From Candolleomyces eurysporus (Eukaryota; Basidiomycota; Agaricomycetes; Agaricales; Psathyrellaceae): a DNA stretch of 64,000 nucleotides. The stretch is taken from positions 1-64,000 of the forward strand of contig JANBPK010000814.1 of assembly GCA_027579435.1 (NCBI GenBank), written 5' to 3'. Numbering within the stretch: position 1 is the first letter of the stretch; every line of letters begins with the position of its first letter. Below are positions 1 through 11,718 of this stretch, in pieces. The notes beneath the pieces are model-generated. The model was given only the letters and a program-made list of their open reading frames with translations, was not told the DNA's origin and made no database searches. The position numbers and the translations under genes are program-made.

Positions 1-790
1 TTGCCTGTGAAAACCAGGCTTACTACCGGGGACCTTCTCCTCACATCGAAGGTCTCCAAAACGATCGCGCAAATCAAAAGTGCTTTGGACACTTCCCCAT
101 CCGCCTTCAAACAGAGGCGCNAAACTCGGTTCTTCCACTATCATCTCACCAACCACCCCGATCTTGGGCCTTTGGTCCAGTATCTATGGATGAACGGACC
201 TCGCTTCGAGGCTCCTGACGTCTACCCCGACACCATCCCCAAGGACAGCCTAACACTGGTCCAATACCGGATAATCGAGCGGTTGACGGGACTGAAAGCA
301 CTCGTATGCCCATACCACGTCTTCCAGCACATCGGCAGATGGTCAGAAACCCACCCAGATCGCTGTTCGCCCAAACTCCAAGAAATAGAGATACTGGATA
401 CGTGTAACCAATCCTGGAGCACCGAAACCTATCGACTCTACAGCCAAATAACCCACCTCAGCCTCCTCGAACCATGCCCTGAATGGGCCCAACCAACTCA
501 ATGGAAGCTGTTCCCTAACCTCGTAGGGTTCGCGTTTGAACTGCACACACGGCATCCTTCAGCACTCATTTACACCAAGAACTTTCGCGAGGACGACGCG
601 CTGCGCGAAATCCCGCCTGGGATTGAAATCGCCATTACCATGGCTCAAACGGACTCGAGGCGACAGCCCGGGTTCGAAATGAATNGGGGGGCTTGCCTAC
701 GCGATATACTGNGGAAAGTTGAGGTACTATGATCGATGGCTCAGGAGGCTCGAACGCGACCGTCAGCTCTGGTTCCTCTATCATAGCTGA
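1..790 (+). CDS. F-box/LRR-like hypothetical protein, 5' partial
   Basis: The frame is open from the first base, so the 5' end lies outside the window. The visible ~240 residues alternate short helices and hydrophobic strands (for example THLSLLEPCPEWAQ and FPNLVGFAFELH), the texture of the many F-box/leucine-rich-like proteins of Agaricomycetes; no F-box is visible in the part seen. As written the frame stops at 730-732. After the N at 711, the neighbouring frame keeps coding-like sequence (YDRWLRRLERDRQLWFLYHS) to a TGA at 788-790, so I place the true end there and treat the N as a consensus indel. Another N lies at 121. Function is unknown; the family assignment rests on composition only. 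Confidence 0.45.
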
Positions 791-1048
791 ATACCCCGAG
801 GTGCGTACAAGGTGACATCACAANATGGCTTTCGAAAAGAGTAATACGTATGAAATGACGTCAGGATAGAACAGCTGTCCATGTCAACGTTAACAGTAAA
901 TAGTTGGTAGGATATATTTGTAACATGTAAATGTCCATTAAAGTCGTTANATCATGTGCATGAGATCTGAGATGCAAAAAAGCAATGGTAGTAGCCAACA
1001 ACAAACAGCAAACAGAGTATAAAAGGANGATGTAAACTAACAATAAAA

Positions 1049-4020
1049 TCACTGGATACAGCACTTATCATCTCCTTCAAATTGGGTGCAAGCTCGATAA
1101 TGTATGAANGAATATCGCTCGACGTCTTGCCCCTTTACTGTGTCGGCAATGGCATCACCACACTTGAAGCAAAAATGCCTGGGACNTCACACACANNTTT
1201 ATCAGANAAGGATTCANANGGCATAGATCGGTGGAAGACTTACATCCCGCAAAGCGTAGAAGGNCACTGTTACGATGAAAGAAAGGATGATGGATCAGGA
1301 TGATTGTCACGAAATAGGTGTGCCAATCATACTCACCACCATATGGTTATCATTCGCAAGGTGCTTCTTAGCTAGAGTNTGACACCCAGGGCAATACCGG
1401 GTTCCTTTCTTTCCGAGCATCTTCTCCCTCTTCTGTATTTTAATCTTGCACACATGAGCTTCTCCGTCATTAACTTCNTCATGACATGCACGACACCATG
1501 AGCGGTAGCACGCTGGTGAGCTACACTTAAGAGTCTTTGTAGTCAACACGTCTTGTCTCGGTACGGCTGCCGTTCCCTTGCAGCTGAACAAACTGATCAG
1601 TAATGNAGATACAGGGGATCGTTAGTCGCACACACCTTGGACACTTCANTGNTACCGGCAACGTTTGGAATTCTAGCTGTTGGAATCTCTCAATATCNGA
1701 GTCCTCGAATCCAAGCGTATTCTTCATGAGATCCAGCGTGATATCTGACATCATGACAGAAAATGTCATCAAACGGCGAATTCAGAAGGTGCCAGAACTC
1801 TCACTTACATGAGGGTGAAGCATTATTGAGCAATTTGCAAACAGNACAAGGTATGGGAAACCGACGTTCCTCCAGGTCGTGGATGATGTACCACCGTATA
1901 CAATGCCTGCAAACCNTGTGTCCACATTCGGAAGCGACGAGAATCAACTCATCCACGGCAACGAGACCAAAGCAGTATTCGCAGTCCACAAGGTCCGGGG
2001 TAGTTTCCTGNCCAGCATTACCATTACTTGAGCCCTCTTCAGCGTCTGGCTTGGTCTCCTCTTCCTTGGTCTCTTCCGCTGGCTTAGTCTCTTCNAAGGC
2101 CCCAAATTCAGAAGCACCCAAGGGCGACGCGCTCGGAGCTGAATAACCGACTGTATGCGAGCTTTGCTGTAAATTGCTGATATCGCGGTCGATTTCTGAC
2201 TTGTTGAACTCTACTTCTCTCTTCGGAGTAATAGGCAAAGTCATAGACTTAGCAGCCAGACCCATCTGCCAACCAAAATCGGCCCGAACAGGTTTCTGCC
2301 TCTCTGCCTCGGCTCGAGACGATGAGGCTTTCGCGTTTGGAGACTTGTGACCACCACCATTGACACCGTTGAGACCGCTCTTCTGACTGAGGTTTGTGTT
2401 GGACGAATTCTGAGCATTGTTGTTAAGGCTGACCGCTGAAGTCGATCCGCCTAGTGAGCTTTGNGGTTTGTGTCGACTATCGGNCTCGNTAAAGGTAGTA
2501 ACAGCGCTCTTGGGTGACATAGGCAGCGTCACACCGCCCACTTCCTGTTGCAAAGCCATTTGCCAGCCAAAGTCTTTCTTGGCAAGGGAACGATTAGAAG
2601 GTGTTGAGGATACCGAGGCCTTGGAGTTTGATGCGTCCTTGTTATGAATCTTCAGAGGAGTTTGAGGGCCGGAGGGAGTGGGTTCGGGTTCAGCAGCAGA
2701 ACCATCCTGNGTTTCGAGCGCCTCCTCTTCGATTTTCTCCTTCAATGGTGTGACAATGCGAACGTCCTGCAAACCCAGCTGCCAACCGAACTCGCGCTGC
2801 AATCGATTCTGCGAAGCTGCTGATCGGAGGTTTGGGGTAGCCTTCGGACTTGGGGGAATGGGACTGGGACTCGGAGGTTGAGCGCGCACTTTTTCGCTGT
2901 CCTCCACTGCACTAGGCTCTTGAGGCTCCGCCGGAGACTTTATTGGCTCTGGCGCGGTTTCCTCCATCTTCGAGTCTGATAAAACCATCGCAGCAGCTTC
3001 GGGTTGCGCTTGCTTGGGCACAAATGATCGAGGTTTCTGGGCGGGGAGAAGGATATGAAGAGAGAACCGGGGTTCAACAGCTTCCTCGGACTTGGAGTTC
3101 CTCCTTGGCAAATTCTTCCAGAGGTCAAACAAATACCCCGCAGCACCCTCCCGGGATTGGTGAACAACAAACGCTGGACCGCGGTCTGACTCGGACCTGG
3201 GATGGTTGTCGTAGATGATGTACGCGAACACTGAAGGCCTGACTTGNACTCGCAAGCATAGCAGGGCTTCGGATTGGTGTGTCAGGATCCCAGCANCGAT
3301 TGGAAGCCACAACGCGTTCTCAGCCCATAGTNGTCTAGAATTTGGTCAGAAATACGCGCGGCAGAATGCAATATCGTACGTACTGGAAAGANTCCAATAT
3401 GCCCGCATTCGACAGATCATGGTGTGACGAGCGGACAAGGTCGCCGAACATANTATTAAAGGGTTCGCGTTCGATCAAGGCCTCGAGCGACGGAGAAGGC
3501 TGCTTCCACTCGTCCTGGATCCGTGAACACCGCTATCTTGAGTTAAGCACACCATTGTATCAACGTAAAATGTAGGCGGAGACAACATACCTCCACGAAT
3601 CCCGGACTGAGCAGCGCCTGCAAGAACTCGCCTTCATCGACGTCCCCCCCCACCGGAAGGAGATTCCTTCAACTTCTGAGCATGCAGGTCAAACGCAACG
3701 TAGGCGGCATTCAGCGCAGCAGGGAAGCAGAGTGCGCTCTGAACCTGCCGAGTCTCCACCTGGACCTCTTCGCCTTGGACCTCCTTCTCCTCTTCCCCCG
3801 CCTCCGACGTGTTATGACCTGAACACGTCAAGCCATGGTGAAGGAGGACGAGTCTCGAGGGACCCGCCTCCACCGACAGCCTCTCAACCAACTCCTTCGT
3901 GTCTGCATCTGGCAAACTGTCCAACTCCGCGCGCAGCTCCGTTGTGACGATGACGTTTTCCTCTTCTTCATGAACTGCATCTTCAGCCGCTGGTGAGGAA
4001 GCGAGCGGTGTTGCTGTCAT
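1049..4020 (-). CDS. RBR-type E3 ubiquitin ligase with N-terminal D-x-H domain and three FGWQ repeats (RBR-A)
   Basis: A multi-exon gene read from ATG at 4020 to TGA at 1049-1051. An N-terminal domain contains a conserved Cys (SALCFPAALNAAYVAF) and later YDNHPR. A long disordered Ser/Pro/Glu linker carries three copies of a motif, EFGWQLGL, DFGWQMAL and DFGWQMGL, each followed by a TP/SPK-like segment. Then come RING1 (CEYCFGLVAVDELILVASEC, CRHCIRWY), the IBR (KCPSCKG, CSSPACYRSWCRACH) and RING2 (CPGC, NHM, RHFCFKCG). RBR ligases transfer ubiquitin through a RING2 cysteine; the candidate lies in the short exon encoding CPSTLCG. The protein ends CCIQ, matching its neighbour RBR-B (CSIQ). Exon 1 shifts frame at a run of eight G near 3650; seven G would join it to GDVDEGEFLQALL, so a homopolymer error is likely. 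Several Ns also fall in exons. Substrate unknown. Confidence 0.75.
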
Positions 4021-4620
4021 CGTGGTGTCCGTCGTACAAGTAGGTCAACCGTAGTGTTTTCCTCGCGTAAATGTGGTGAGAGAGAGTAGCACCGAATAGC
4101 CGCCCATTATGACAGTCATCTTGGGATCCTGTGCAGGGTCGAGTATGACATGAGGCTATGCAAGTGAGCTGTAGACGTATCGAATGATGGAGACGGTACC
4201 GCGACCCCTTCGTGGACCTAGATGCCCTGAGCTTACATATGGTTTGAGCAATCCGAAGTCATTTCACGGGTGTGTGTATAGCAAAGCAGGAGATCTACAA
4301 AGGAGAGTGGTGGTATTACAAAATTTGAAAGGGTAGCTAGTGGTACATAATGTCTGGTTTTGATGATGCAGTCGTAGGAATACACAAAAAAGGAGAGACG
4401 CGGAGTGTAACAANNGGAAAAGAAAGCGATGAGNAGCAGTAGTGGTACATATGTGTGTGAGATGACAAGATATGCGTCTAGCAGGAGAACCAGGACGACA
4501 GCAAAGCGCGNATTTCGGNCAAGATCGGACAAGGCAGCAAGAGTCATCAAATGACTAAAACACGAGAAANAAATCTCCAGAAAAAAAAGAGTCATAACGT
4601 CCAGAGATACGTGAGAGGTA
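4021..4620. other. Intergenic region between the two RBR genes
   Basis: About 600 bases between the stop of RBR-B and the start of RBR-A. It must hold the RBR-B 3' end and the RBR-A promoter. A minus-strand reading frame crosses most of it but is hydrophobic, N-containing and runs into the RBR-B terminal exon out of frame, so I do not call it a gene. No clear TATA box or repeat seen. Confidence 0.5.
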
Positions 4621-6760
4621 TCACTGGATACTGCATCTGAGCTTCCTTTCGAACTGCTTACAGCCGCTCGAATAATGCAGTGTAACTTCCTCTCCAACAT
4701 TTCGACCGGTGGCAGATATGACAATTANCTTGCCACATTTATAGCAGAAATGGCTGTAACAAATACAATGAGCATAAGGAGACAATGNGTTANCAGAAAN
4801 AAGAGACTCACGTATGGCATCCAGGGGCTGTACACGACATATGGTTACACCCCGAATCTTTTACGACAGGCATCGTGCACCCAGGGCAATGCCTCCAACC
4901 TTTCTTCTTCATGAGCTTNTCGAAACCATCCCCTTTGCACGAATGTTTCCCCTTCGCCCCGGTAATAGCTTTGGAACACGTTTTGCACCACTGATGTAAA
5001 CATTTCTCGGATTCACACGTCAGAACCTTGCTTTGCAAGTATTCTTTCCGCGGGAGGACCCCCGAGTACTGGCAGCTGGGACACTCGAGCCGAACAAAAT
5101 GNTGGAGAAGTTTGAGCTCCTTAAACTTGTCCGTGAGNTCCTGAGGGAGCTGTANGCGATTGAGAATGAACTCTGTGACATCTAAAGGGAAATGAAGAAC
5201 CATCAACAACACGAAACAGAAGAGTGGTGTGAAAATTAAACTCACTACCAGGATCCGTGATATCTCGATCCAGCAAACACACGGGGCACTGAATAGGGAA
5301 CCTCCCATTCTCCAAAAAGCTCTCAACATGGCCCTTCAAGCAATCCTTGCAGAACCGATGATCGCATCCCGAAAGCTGCACACTCGAGTACACAGGGAAN
5401 GTATCCAAACATACCGCGCAATCATACGTGACNTTGATCGCAGGCGGAACCTCCGGCTTCCTCGAAATCAACTTGATATGTTCCAAGAGGCAATGNCCNT
5501 ATTCCGTCTCNGGCGTCCACGTGTCGGCTGCATAGGCGAATCTCGAACTAGGCAGCCTAGGCAAAGAGGGCCGNGAGCTCGAATGCGAGGACGAGGATAG
5601 GCTCGAGGTGGTACTGGTACTGGTGAACCGACTCCTGGTAGCACTGCTAGGGCCCACCTCAGGTCCCAAAAGGGTATTCCAGAGATTGATATAATCCAGG
5701 CTCGCGCTGAGCCCTGCTTCATGTTCACATAAAAACGATTCGCGGAGCATTTGCTCGTTTTGGTAGGCCGTAATCCGATGGTAACTGTCCTTCGGATTGA
5801 GGGGGTATGAAGTGAAATATTGGGTGTGCAGGGGACGGAAAAGGTCGGTGCCAACACCCGTGACGTCATGGGGCGAAGGGGTATCGAGGAGGCACTGGAG
5901 GAAGGTTGCCGTGGTCGTTCTCGAAGTGCTGAGCATGAACCCCGGTCCGTTCGGATGGTCCATTCTAGCGTGCGGATCGAAAATTACAAACAGGTCTTCT
6001 TCGAGGCAAGCCATCTTGATGCAAACAGCACTTTGAGTAGAATGAGTGATCACGGTGGCGGCAATACGACGCGAATTCTCCTTGGAAAGTTGCCTACCAG
6101 TGTGGCGTCCCTGTTAGCATTATTCGGGCCCGCTGGAGTGAAATTAAACTCACTCTAGCATGGACAGGATCTCTTCATAGGTGGTAGAACGGTCGACTCG
6201 GCTGGACGAGACGAAGACTTGCTCAAAGAGAGGGACATCGATAAGCTCGGCGGGGCCCATCTTCAAGGCACCTTTCAGGTGCTTCCCAATAGATATGATC
6301 CTCTGCAGACATGAGTACCACCCCTGAGAACGATTGAAGGGTTACCCACCTGCACCGTCCTCTCTGCCAAGATATCACTCAGCAGAACTGAGGTTTCGTC
6401 CTCCTTTGCACGGCCTTCACTCCTATACTCGCGCCCCCGAACTTGTTTCTCCAACTCGACGATTGTACGAGCGCAATACATCGAGATGAGCGCGCAAGTG
6501 CCCGTATCATCACTGCCATAAAGGCTCTCGTGATCCATGGTGTTGCAGCCACAGGTTGGTCCATCATAGGTAACGATCTCTGGCCACGAATTGGAGAGGA
6601 GGAGCTGGCGGAGGATTTCCTTGGAGTCGATGTCAGCGCTTGGCCATATCGATTCACGCTTCTGCTTCTTGCTCTCTGCAATCCCGACACGGTCCAAACC
6701 CGGAAGCACGAGGCTCGCGACGCTGTGGAGGGCGGAGGGAATGTCGACGCTCAAACTCAT
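4621..6760 (-). CDS. RBR-type E3 ubiquitin ligase with N-terminal D-x-H domain (RBR-B)
   Basis: Paralogue of RBR-A in head-to-tail order, without the FGWQ linker. Exon 1 from ATG 6760 contains DTGTCALISMYCARTIVEL, whose first Cys aligns without gaps to the RBR-A Cys. After two short introns comes VIFDPHARMDHPNGPGF, the counterpart of the RBR-A YDNHPR segment. A Ser/Thr-rich linker precedes RING1 (CAVCLDxFPVYSSVQLSGCD, HRFCKDCLKGH, CPVC), the IBR (LECPSCQYSGVLPRKEYLQS, CESEKCLHQWCKTC) and RING2 (HCPGCTMPVVKDSGCNHMSC, HFCYKCG). The protein ends KLRCSIQ then TGA at 4621-4623. RING2 is more canonical than in RBR-A and includes the usual GCNHMxC. The role, ubiquitin transfer to an unknown substrate, follows from the RBR family. 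The Cys plus D-x-H pair resembles papain-like ubiquitin proteases, but that is inference. It is divergent from the ZNHIT2-like gene. Confidence 0.8.
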
Positions 6761-7715
6761 CGTGCTCTGCTTGACCCCCTGTGGTTGAAGAGGGCCAGTG
6801 GACGACGAGAGACGAAAAGAAAAGGGGGAGACGGGGNAAGGGTGTACGCAATTAATCTGGATTGTTCGGGGTTGATGGGAGGTAGAATGCTCTCACGAGA
6901 TTCAAAGGAGTTAGGATCAATTTAAAGCATGAAAGGAAAGGTTGGGCGCCGCTGAGGGACACGCCCTGAAGGTGTGTCGACGGTGGAGGGTAGATACAGT
7001 GACACACACTGACATAAGATGAAAGGGTCCGATAACGCCCCAGGGTCAGAGCACTTCATTCCTGTCTCTCCAACGGGGCCGTGACGGGTACTGCTATCTA
7101 TCGACCATCACTGTATTCCATTCATAGATGGCTGTGGCCTTTGTGGGCGGCTGATACCCTCGCTGCGCTTCTTCCGGCATCGTCTGAGCAACGCCAGCCC
7201 CGGTGGTACTTATTTCCCTANAGCAGAGCCTATCGCAGTGCCGGGTGACTGACTTCATTCCGGGCGTCACAACAGCCTTTGCAGCATTTCGGGGTTCTTC
7301 AGCACGGGCCTGCGTGACGGTGGGTGTGACAACACTGCATTTGTAGCAACGACCATTGATAGAGTGATCTTCGTCCCGGCCACATCGTCTGCGGNGAACA
7401 GCTCCAGGGTCAATAAAGAAGGTTTCATTCAAAGCTTGCTGATGAAGGTTTACTCACTAGCAACGAGATGATTCGCGACTTCCTGGGTTAGCTGTACTTG
7501 ATCGCTTCATGTGCGGTTGACGGNGCNCGAAAAATTAATGAATTATATGAGGAGTATGGACAGCAAAGGGAGAGCAGATGGACGAGAGAACAGAGAACCA
7601 GACAAAGGTTTCGAAACTATTTTTTCTGACATCTCTGAAGATGTATTTTAGCCAATCAGAGGAGAGCTCAGTTACGCGATGTTTGGTCTCAATCGCGTTG
7701 GCCAAACACAGCTTG
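6761..7715. promoter_or_regulatory. Shared divergent intergenic region (RBR-B / ZNHIT2-like)
   Basis: About 950 bases between two start codons facing away from each other, so promoters for both genes are expected here. A minus-strand frame of 112 codons (7094-7432) contains two Ns, low-complexity Arg/Thr sequence and no recognisable motif; I leave it uncalled. No repeat seen. Confidence 0.4.
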
Positions 7716-9257
7716 ATGGAGTCTCCAGAAACACCCATTACGATCCAAACGCNCTCCTCTCTGGCTGTGGAAGACACCGCCGATAAGGNCGTCTGCAAAT
7801 TGTATGTGATAACCATCAATTATAGAGCCTCGGGAACTGACNTTCAGTCCAGCTGTAGAAGGCAGTTTGCCAAATACACCTGCCCCAACTGCAACGTTCC
7901 CTACTGCTCGTTAACCTGCTATCGCAATGAAGTGCGATCCTTACCCCTTGCATTGCGTTGAAGGGACGCTGAGCGGCAATTACAGGCACACTTCCAATGC
8001 TCAGAGGGGTTCTACAAGAAAGAGATTGAGTTGGGGATCAATGCAGAGCCATCCAAGACGGCACAAGAGCGGACTCAAATGCTAGAAGTGCTCAAACGCT
8101 TCGAAGAGGAAAGTGCTGAGAATGAAGATACCTTTGGAGTAGATGAAGATGAAGATGGGTTATCCCAAAGATTGGCCAACATCGATCTGGGTAAGCCTTG
8201 CCCGTCGTTCTCGACTTCTAAGTGTCCTCTAACTCTTCGTATTCAATAGAATCAGCGTCTGCTGATNCTCTTTGGTCCATGTTAACTCCAAAGGAGAGGG
8301 AAANGTTTCTGCAAGCAGTCAATGACCCATCTTCAGAAGTTGCCCAGCAACTCTTGTCAAGCGATGAGCTACGGAAAAACCTCCGCGAACCATGGTGGAA
8401 GGTGTCCAACCTCCCAAACGATCCTATATTACCCCGACATCAAGTTGAAGAGCCCATGATGATCGACATCCCGGATTCGATGCTTAAACCCGTACCTAAC
8501 CGGCCACTGCTTGCTTACAATATCGTTTCGATCTGGTATGTTCCGACTGTTCGTCGTAGTGTGCATGGNGTTGACCGATTGTCAGTATCTGCTACGCATT
8601 TGCCATCCGTCATCTAGGCGTGGCTTCATTTTCTAGGAAGCTGTGCGATCTCAGCGACCTGGAAGAAGCTCTCGGCCTTGTGTCGCGCCTAGTCCCCTTT
8701 CTTATGGAACGCAAGTCTACGCTTGTTCACACCAGCCTCACTGGGGTTATAACGGACCTCTGGTCGCGCTTTGACAGGGTTTGTTCAGATAGTCATCATT
8801 TCAGAATCCTGATCTTACCTTGCTTTGGCAGAACATTGTTACACCTGACCTCATGTCAACCCTGCTCCAGGATGCTGCGTACCTCATGTCGCCATCGAAT
8901 ATCATAGAAGAAGATAAATCTCAATCGACTTCAGCCCCTGAATCGGGAAGGGCTAAATTGACTTTCCATCCTCATAGACGGATTTTGCTGGTTCTCTCCG
9001 ACCTGTTCGAACTGAATTCTCTTGGCATTGAGAAACATTGGGTACCGCAACAATCGAAGCATGTTTCGCATAAACTCGTGTTCTATGGCGCACACGCTGC
9101 CACTATGCCCACACCACTGTTGCGGAGCGTCGTGATAGAGCTGGAGCAACGGAGCGAGGCGTATTATCAAGAGGCCAAGACCCGCGACGCCGATGCCCAG
9201 AGCGATAAGGAGCGTGGACCAAGGAAGGCGACTGGGCTGCTGGTGGAGGAACTGTGA
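7716..9257 (+). CDS. HIT zinc-finger protein, ZNHIT2-like
   Basis: Exon 1 starts at ATG 7716 and ends at 7801. Splicing GT at 7802 to AG at 7852 creates VCKFCRRQFAKYTCPNC, followed by VPYCSLTCYRNE and, after a second intron, AHFQCSEGFYKKEIE. This is a complete zf-HIT finger: paired CxxC, then YC and CYR, then H and C. The acidic segment NAEPSKTAQERTQMLEVLKR and the long helical C-terminus (CYAFAIRHLG, LWSRFDRN, HKLVFYGAH) match the ZNHIT2 family layout. Further introns lie near 8190-8249, 8537-8590 and 8780-8832. ZNHIT2-type proteins interact with the R2TP/RUVBL assembly machinery for snoRNP and spliceosomal U5 particles. Two Ns in exon 1 cast slight doubt on the start. About 400 residues, usual for the family. 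Confidence 0.8.
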
Positions 9258-9727
9258 TACATCGATTGTGGCTGATAGACTACGACTGGTGCGGTCGACA
9301 AAAACTCGGACACATAGGGCAGCGGTATCTTTTTTGGAAAGGGCTTGGTATCTAATTTGGCTTCTGGCAAATTACGAATGTCGAAATACAGCGTGGATGA
9401 TGTCAAACCTGGCCCTGGTGACTGTGAGGGTCTTCCTTTCCCACGCAATGTCTGTCCAATCAGGAGATGGATCTTCGATCGAGTACCCGCTCGGTTTGAT
9501 TTTGCAGGAACTTGTGGTGTTTTGGTGGGCGGAATCGACAGAACATAAAATACGGCGAAACATACTGCCCCTTGCTTCTCTGTCCAGCAGCTGCCGCTCC
9601 GTTCCCCATCGCCGCTGCCTCCCTCTGCTTTCTCCCTCTCCGCCCCTCCCTCCAGCGTGCTCCCGCGATTTTTACATCCCGTTACGAGCTACTCAGTACC
9701 TGAAAGGACGGACAACAAGCCAGAAAA
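9258..9727. other. Intergenic region upstream of the ZIP transporter
   Basis: About 470 bases. The last 150 bases before the ZIP ATG are pyrimidine-rich (CT-rich tracts near 9590-9660), as in many basidiomycete core promoters. No gene, repeat or RNA recognised. Confidence 0.4.
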
Positions 9728-11232
9728 ATGGACCAAGACCACGATCATTCTCTTGATGGGGCCGTCGAGCTCGACCACTGCAGCGGTCTTCACGCTGTCG
9801 AGCATGACTTCATGAATTTGCGTATCGCAGCCATATTTATTATCCTCATCGGCGCAACCGCCGGTGCTCTCTTCCCCGTGTTGGCGAGGAGGAGTAAATG
9901 GCTGCGCGTCCCCAAGAGCGTCTTCGAGTACGTGGTTACTCTACCCTTCTATCTCCCGGTTCATTGACCGACCTTACCTCCACTAGTTTTGCGAAGTACT
10001 TTGGCTCAGGTGTCATCGTGCGTATCGCTTCATCCCCTTGATGCCACCGTTTTTCCGATATTAATTTTTTTCCNCTTCAGATCGCCACCGCCTTCATCCA
10101 TCTTCTCGCTCCTGCTTTGGAGGCTTTGGGGTCTGAATGTATCAACGAGAAATGGGGCGACTACGTGCGTGTTGACGCCTACCGCTCACACACCGCCGTT
10201 ATAATTAACATTTTCCTACCAGCCATACGCCCTGGGCTTGTGCATGGTCAGCATCTTTGCCCTCTTCGTCATCGAGTTGATCGCCTTCCGATGGGGCACG
10301 GCCAAGCTGGCGAGCATCGGCAAGACTCACGGTACGTCTCTCTCTTCTCATCGTTCGTCGTCACGCGTGCTGATATTGATATTTTTGCCCTCATGCTTAC
10401 TTAGACTCTCATGGACACGGTATCGGTGCACACGCCGCCCATGGGCCTGAAGGCATCGTCGATACCGCTCCTTCGAAAGAAAAGTCTGTNGAGGAATCTT
10501 CAAGAAGCGACCTCGAGTCTGCTGTCAATCCTCACCGCACCTGGAGCACGGATACCACCACTCAGATCATTGGTATCGCCATTCTCGAATTTGGTGTCGT
10601 ATTGCATAGGTAAGTGCCTAGACGGGGACCTTTGACCTTTGCGGTCCTCATATTGATACTGATGAATGGTTTCCATCTTACAGCATACTCATTGGGTTGA
10701 CACTCGCCGTTGATGAAGAGTTCAAGATCCTCTTCGTCGTCCTTGTGTTCCATCGTGAGTGCCTCTCAATAATCCCCTTTATGAGTTAGCTAGCTGACTT
10801 GCTGCACTTTTAGAAACCTTCGAGGGCCTTGGTATCGGCTCGCGATTGGCCTATATGGACCTCTCCTCTAAATATAACTGGATACCAATTGCTGCTGCCA
10901 TCCTCTACGGCATCACCACTCCCTTGGGAATTGCGGTTGGTCTCGGAGTGCGATCAACGTACAACCCTGAGAGCGCCACTGCCAGCATTGTGGCTGGTGT
11001 TCTGGACGCGATCAGTGCGGGTATATTGGTCTACACCGGTCTCGTCGAGGTGAGTTATATTGCGTGTCGAGCTTAATTGGCGACTGATGCAAATGCGAAT
11101 TCATAGTTACTTGCCCACGATTTCTTGTTCAACAAGGAGATGATGGCTGCGTCGAACTGGAAATTGACGTATGCCCTTGGGTCGATGATGCTCGGTGCTG
11201 CATTGATGGCTCTCCTGGGACGTTGGGCATAA
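9728..11232 (+). CDS. ZIP-family zinc transporter (ZRT1/ZRT2-like)
   Basis: Start ATG 9728, stop TAA 11230-11232, with six short introns. The N-terminus is His-rich (DQDHDHS). Transmembrane helices follow: IAAIFIILIGATAGALFPVL; the FAKYFGSGVI-IATAFIHLLAPALE junction; ALGLCMVSIFALFVIELIAF; then a cytosolic His-rich loop (DSHGHGIGAHAAHG); ILEFGVVLHSILIGLTLAVD; LFVVLVFHQTFEGLGIGSRL; IPIAAAILYGITTPLGIAVG; IVAGVLDAISAGILVYTGLV; and ALGSMMLGAALMALLGRWA. The ATAFIHLL and HQTFEGLG/HS motifs of helices IV and V hold the metal-binding His residues of ZIP proteins. It imports Zn2+ (or a similar divalent ion) across the plasma membrane. The His-rich loop is the usual regulatory or zinc-sensing site in this family. 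One N near 10490 lies in the loop region. Confidence 0.93.
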
Positions 11233-11718
11233 GCCGTGTCTACGAATAAGTCGTACCGGGTTTCATGGCTGCCTCATCTATCTATTATGATAATTATGTG
11301 ACTCGGAAGTCTCTCTTGACCGACCCTTTGCCCCGTCCAAAATTCCGGCAGCACTGTGCCTGGCCAACGGGAAGAACATCACGACATCTAATTGTAGCAT
11401 ATGTGTTTTAGCATTGACCACTTCATATTTCTATCCTCGCAGTAGACTATCCTCTTTGAGCAATCATACTATTTTTTTTTCGCCACGCGTCGCTTCTGCT
11501 GTTTCCTGTTTCAACAAATCCCTGAACGCGGGTTGATTGCAGGCTATAGCAGGTCCAGGTCGCCAGGTCCCGCTACGGATCATTGGACTTATTCTCACGA
11601 GGCTCGGGATGTTGGCTGCGTCATCCGGCATCCGGCAAGCTAGACGTTGCCGACCAATAAGCTTTGGAGCTATACCAACAACTATACCACCACCCATTCC
11701 ACCAATTGAGCTACAGCT
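11233..11718. other. Intergenic region between ZIP and Erv1 genes
   Basis: About 490 bases in tandem orientation, containing the ZIP 3' end and the Erv1 promoter. A T8 tract lies near 11470. No gene or repeat recognised. Confidence 0.4.

Noticed and set aside
4233..4724. 163-codon minus-strand frame upstream of RBR-A
   Set aside because: Hydrophobic low-complexity translation with several Ns, no motif; overlaps the real terminal exon of RBR-B in another frame.
7094..7432. 112-codon minus-strand frame between RBR-B and ZNHIT2-like
   Set aside because: No recognisable motif, two Ns, lies in a divergent promoter; not enough to call a gene.
9193..9756. 187-codon plus-strand frame overlapping the ZNHIT2-like 3' end
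   Set aside because: Starts inside the ZNHIT2-like coding sequence in another frame and has composition of untranslated CT-rich DNA.
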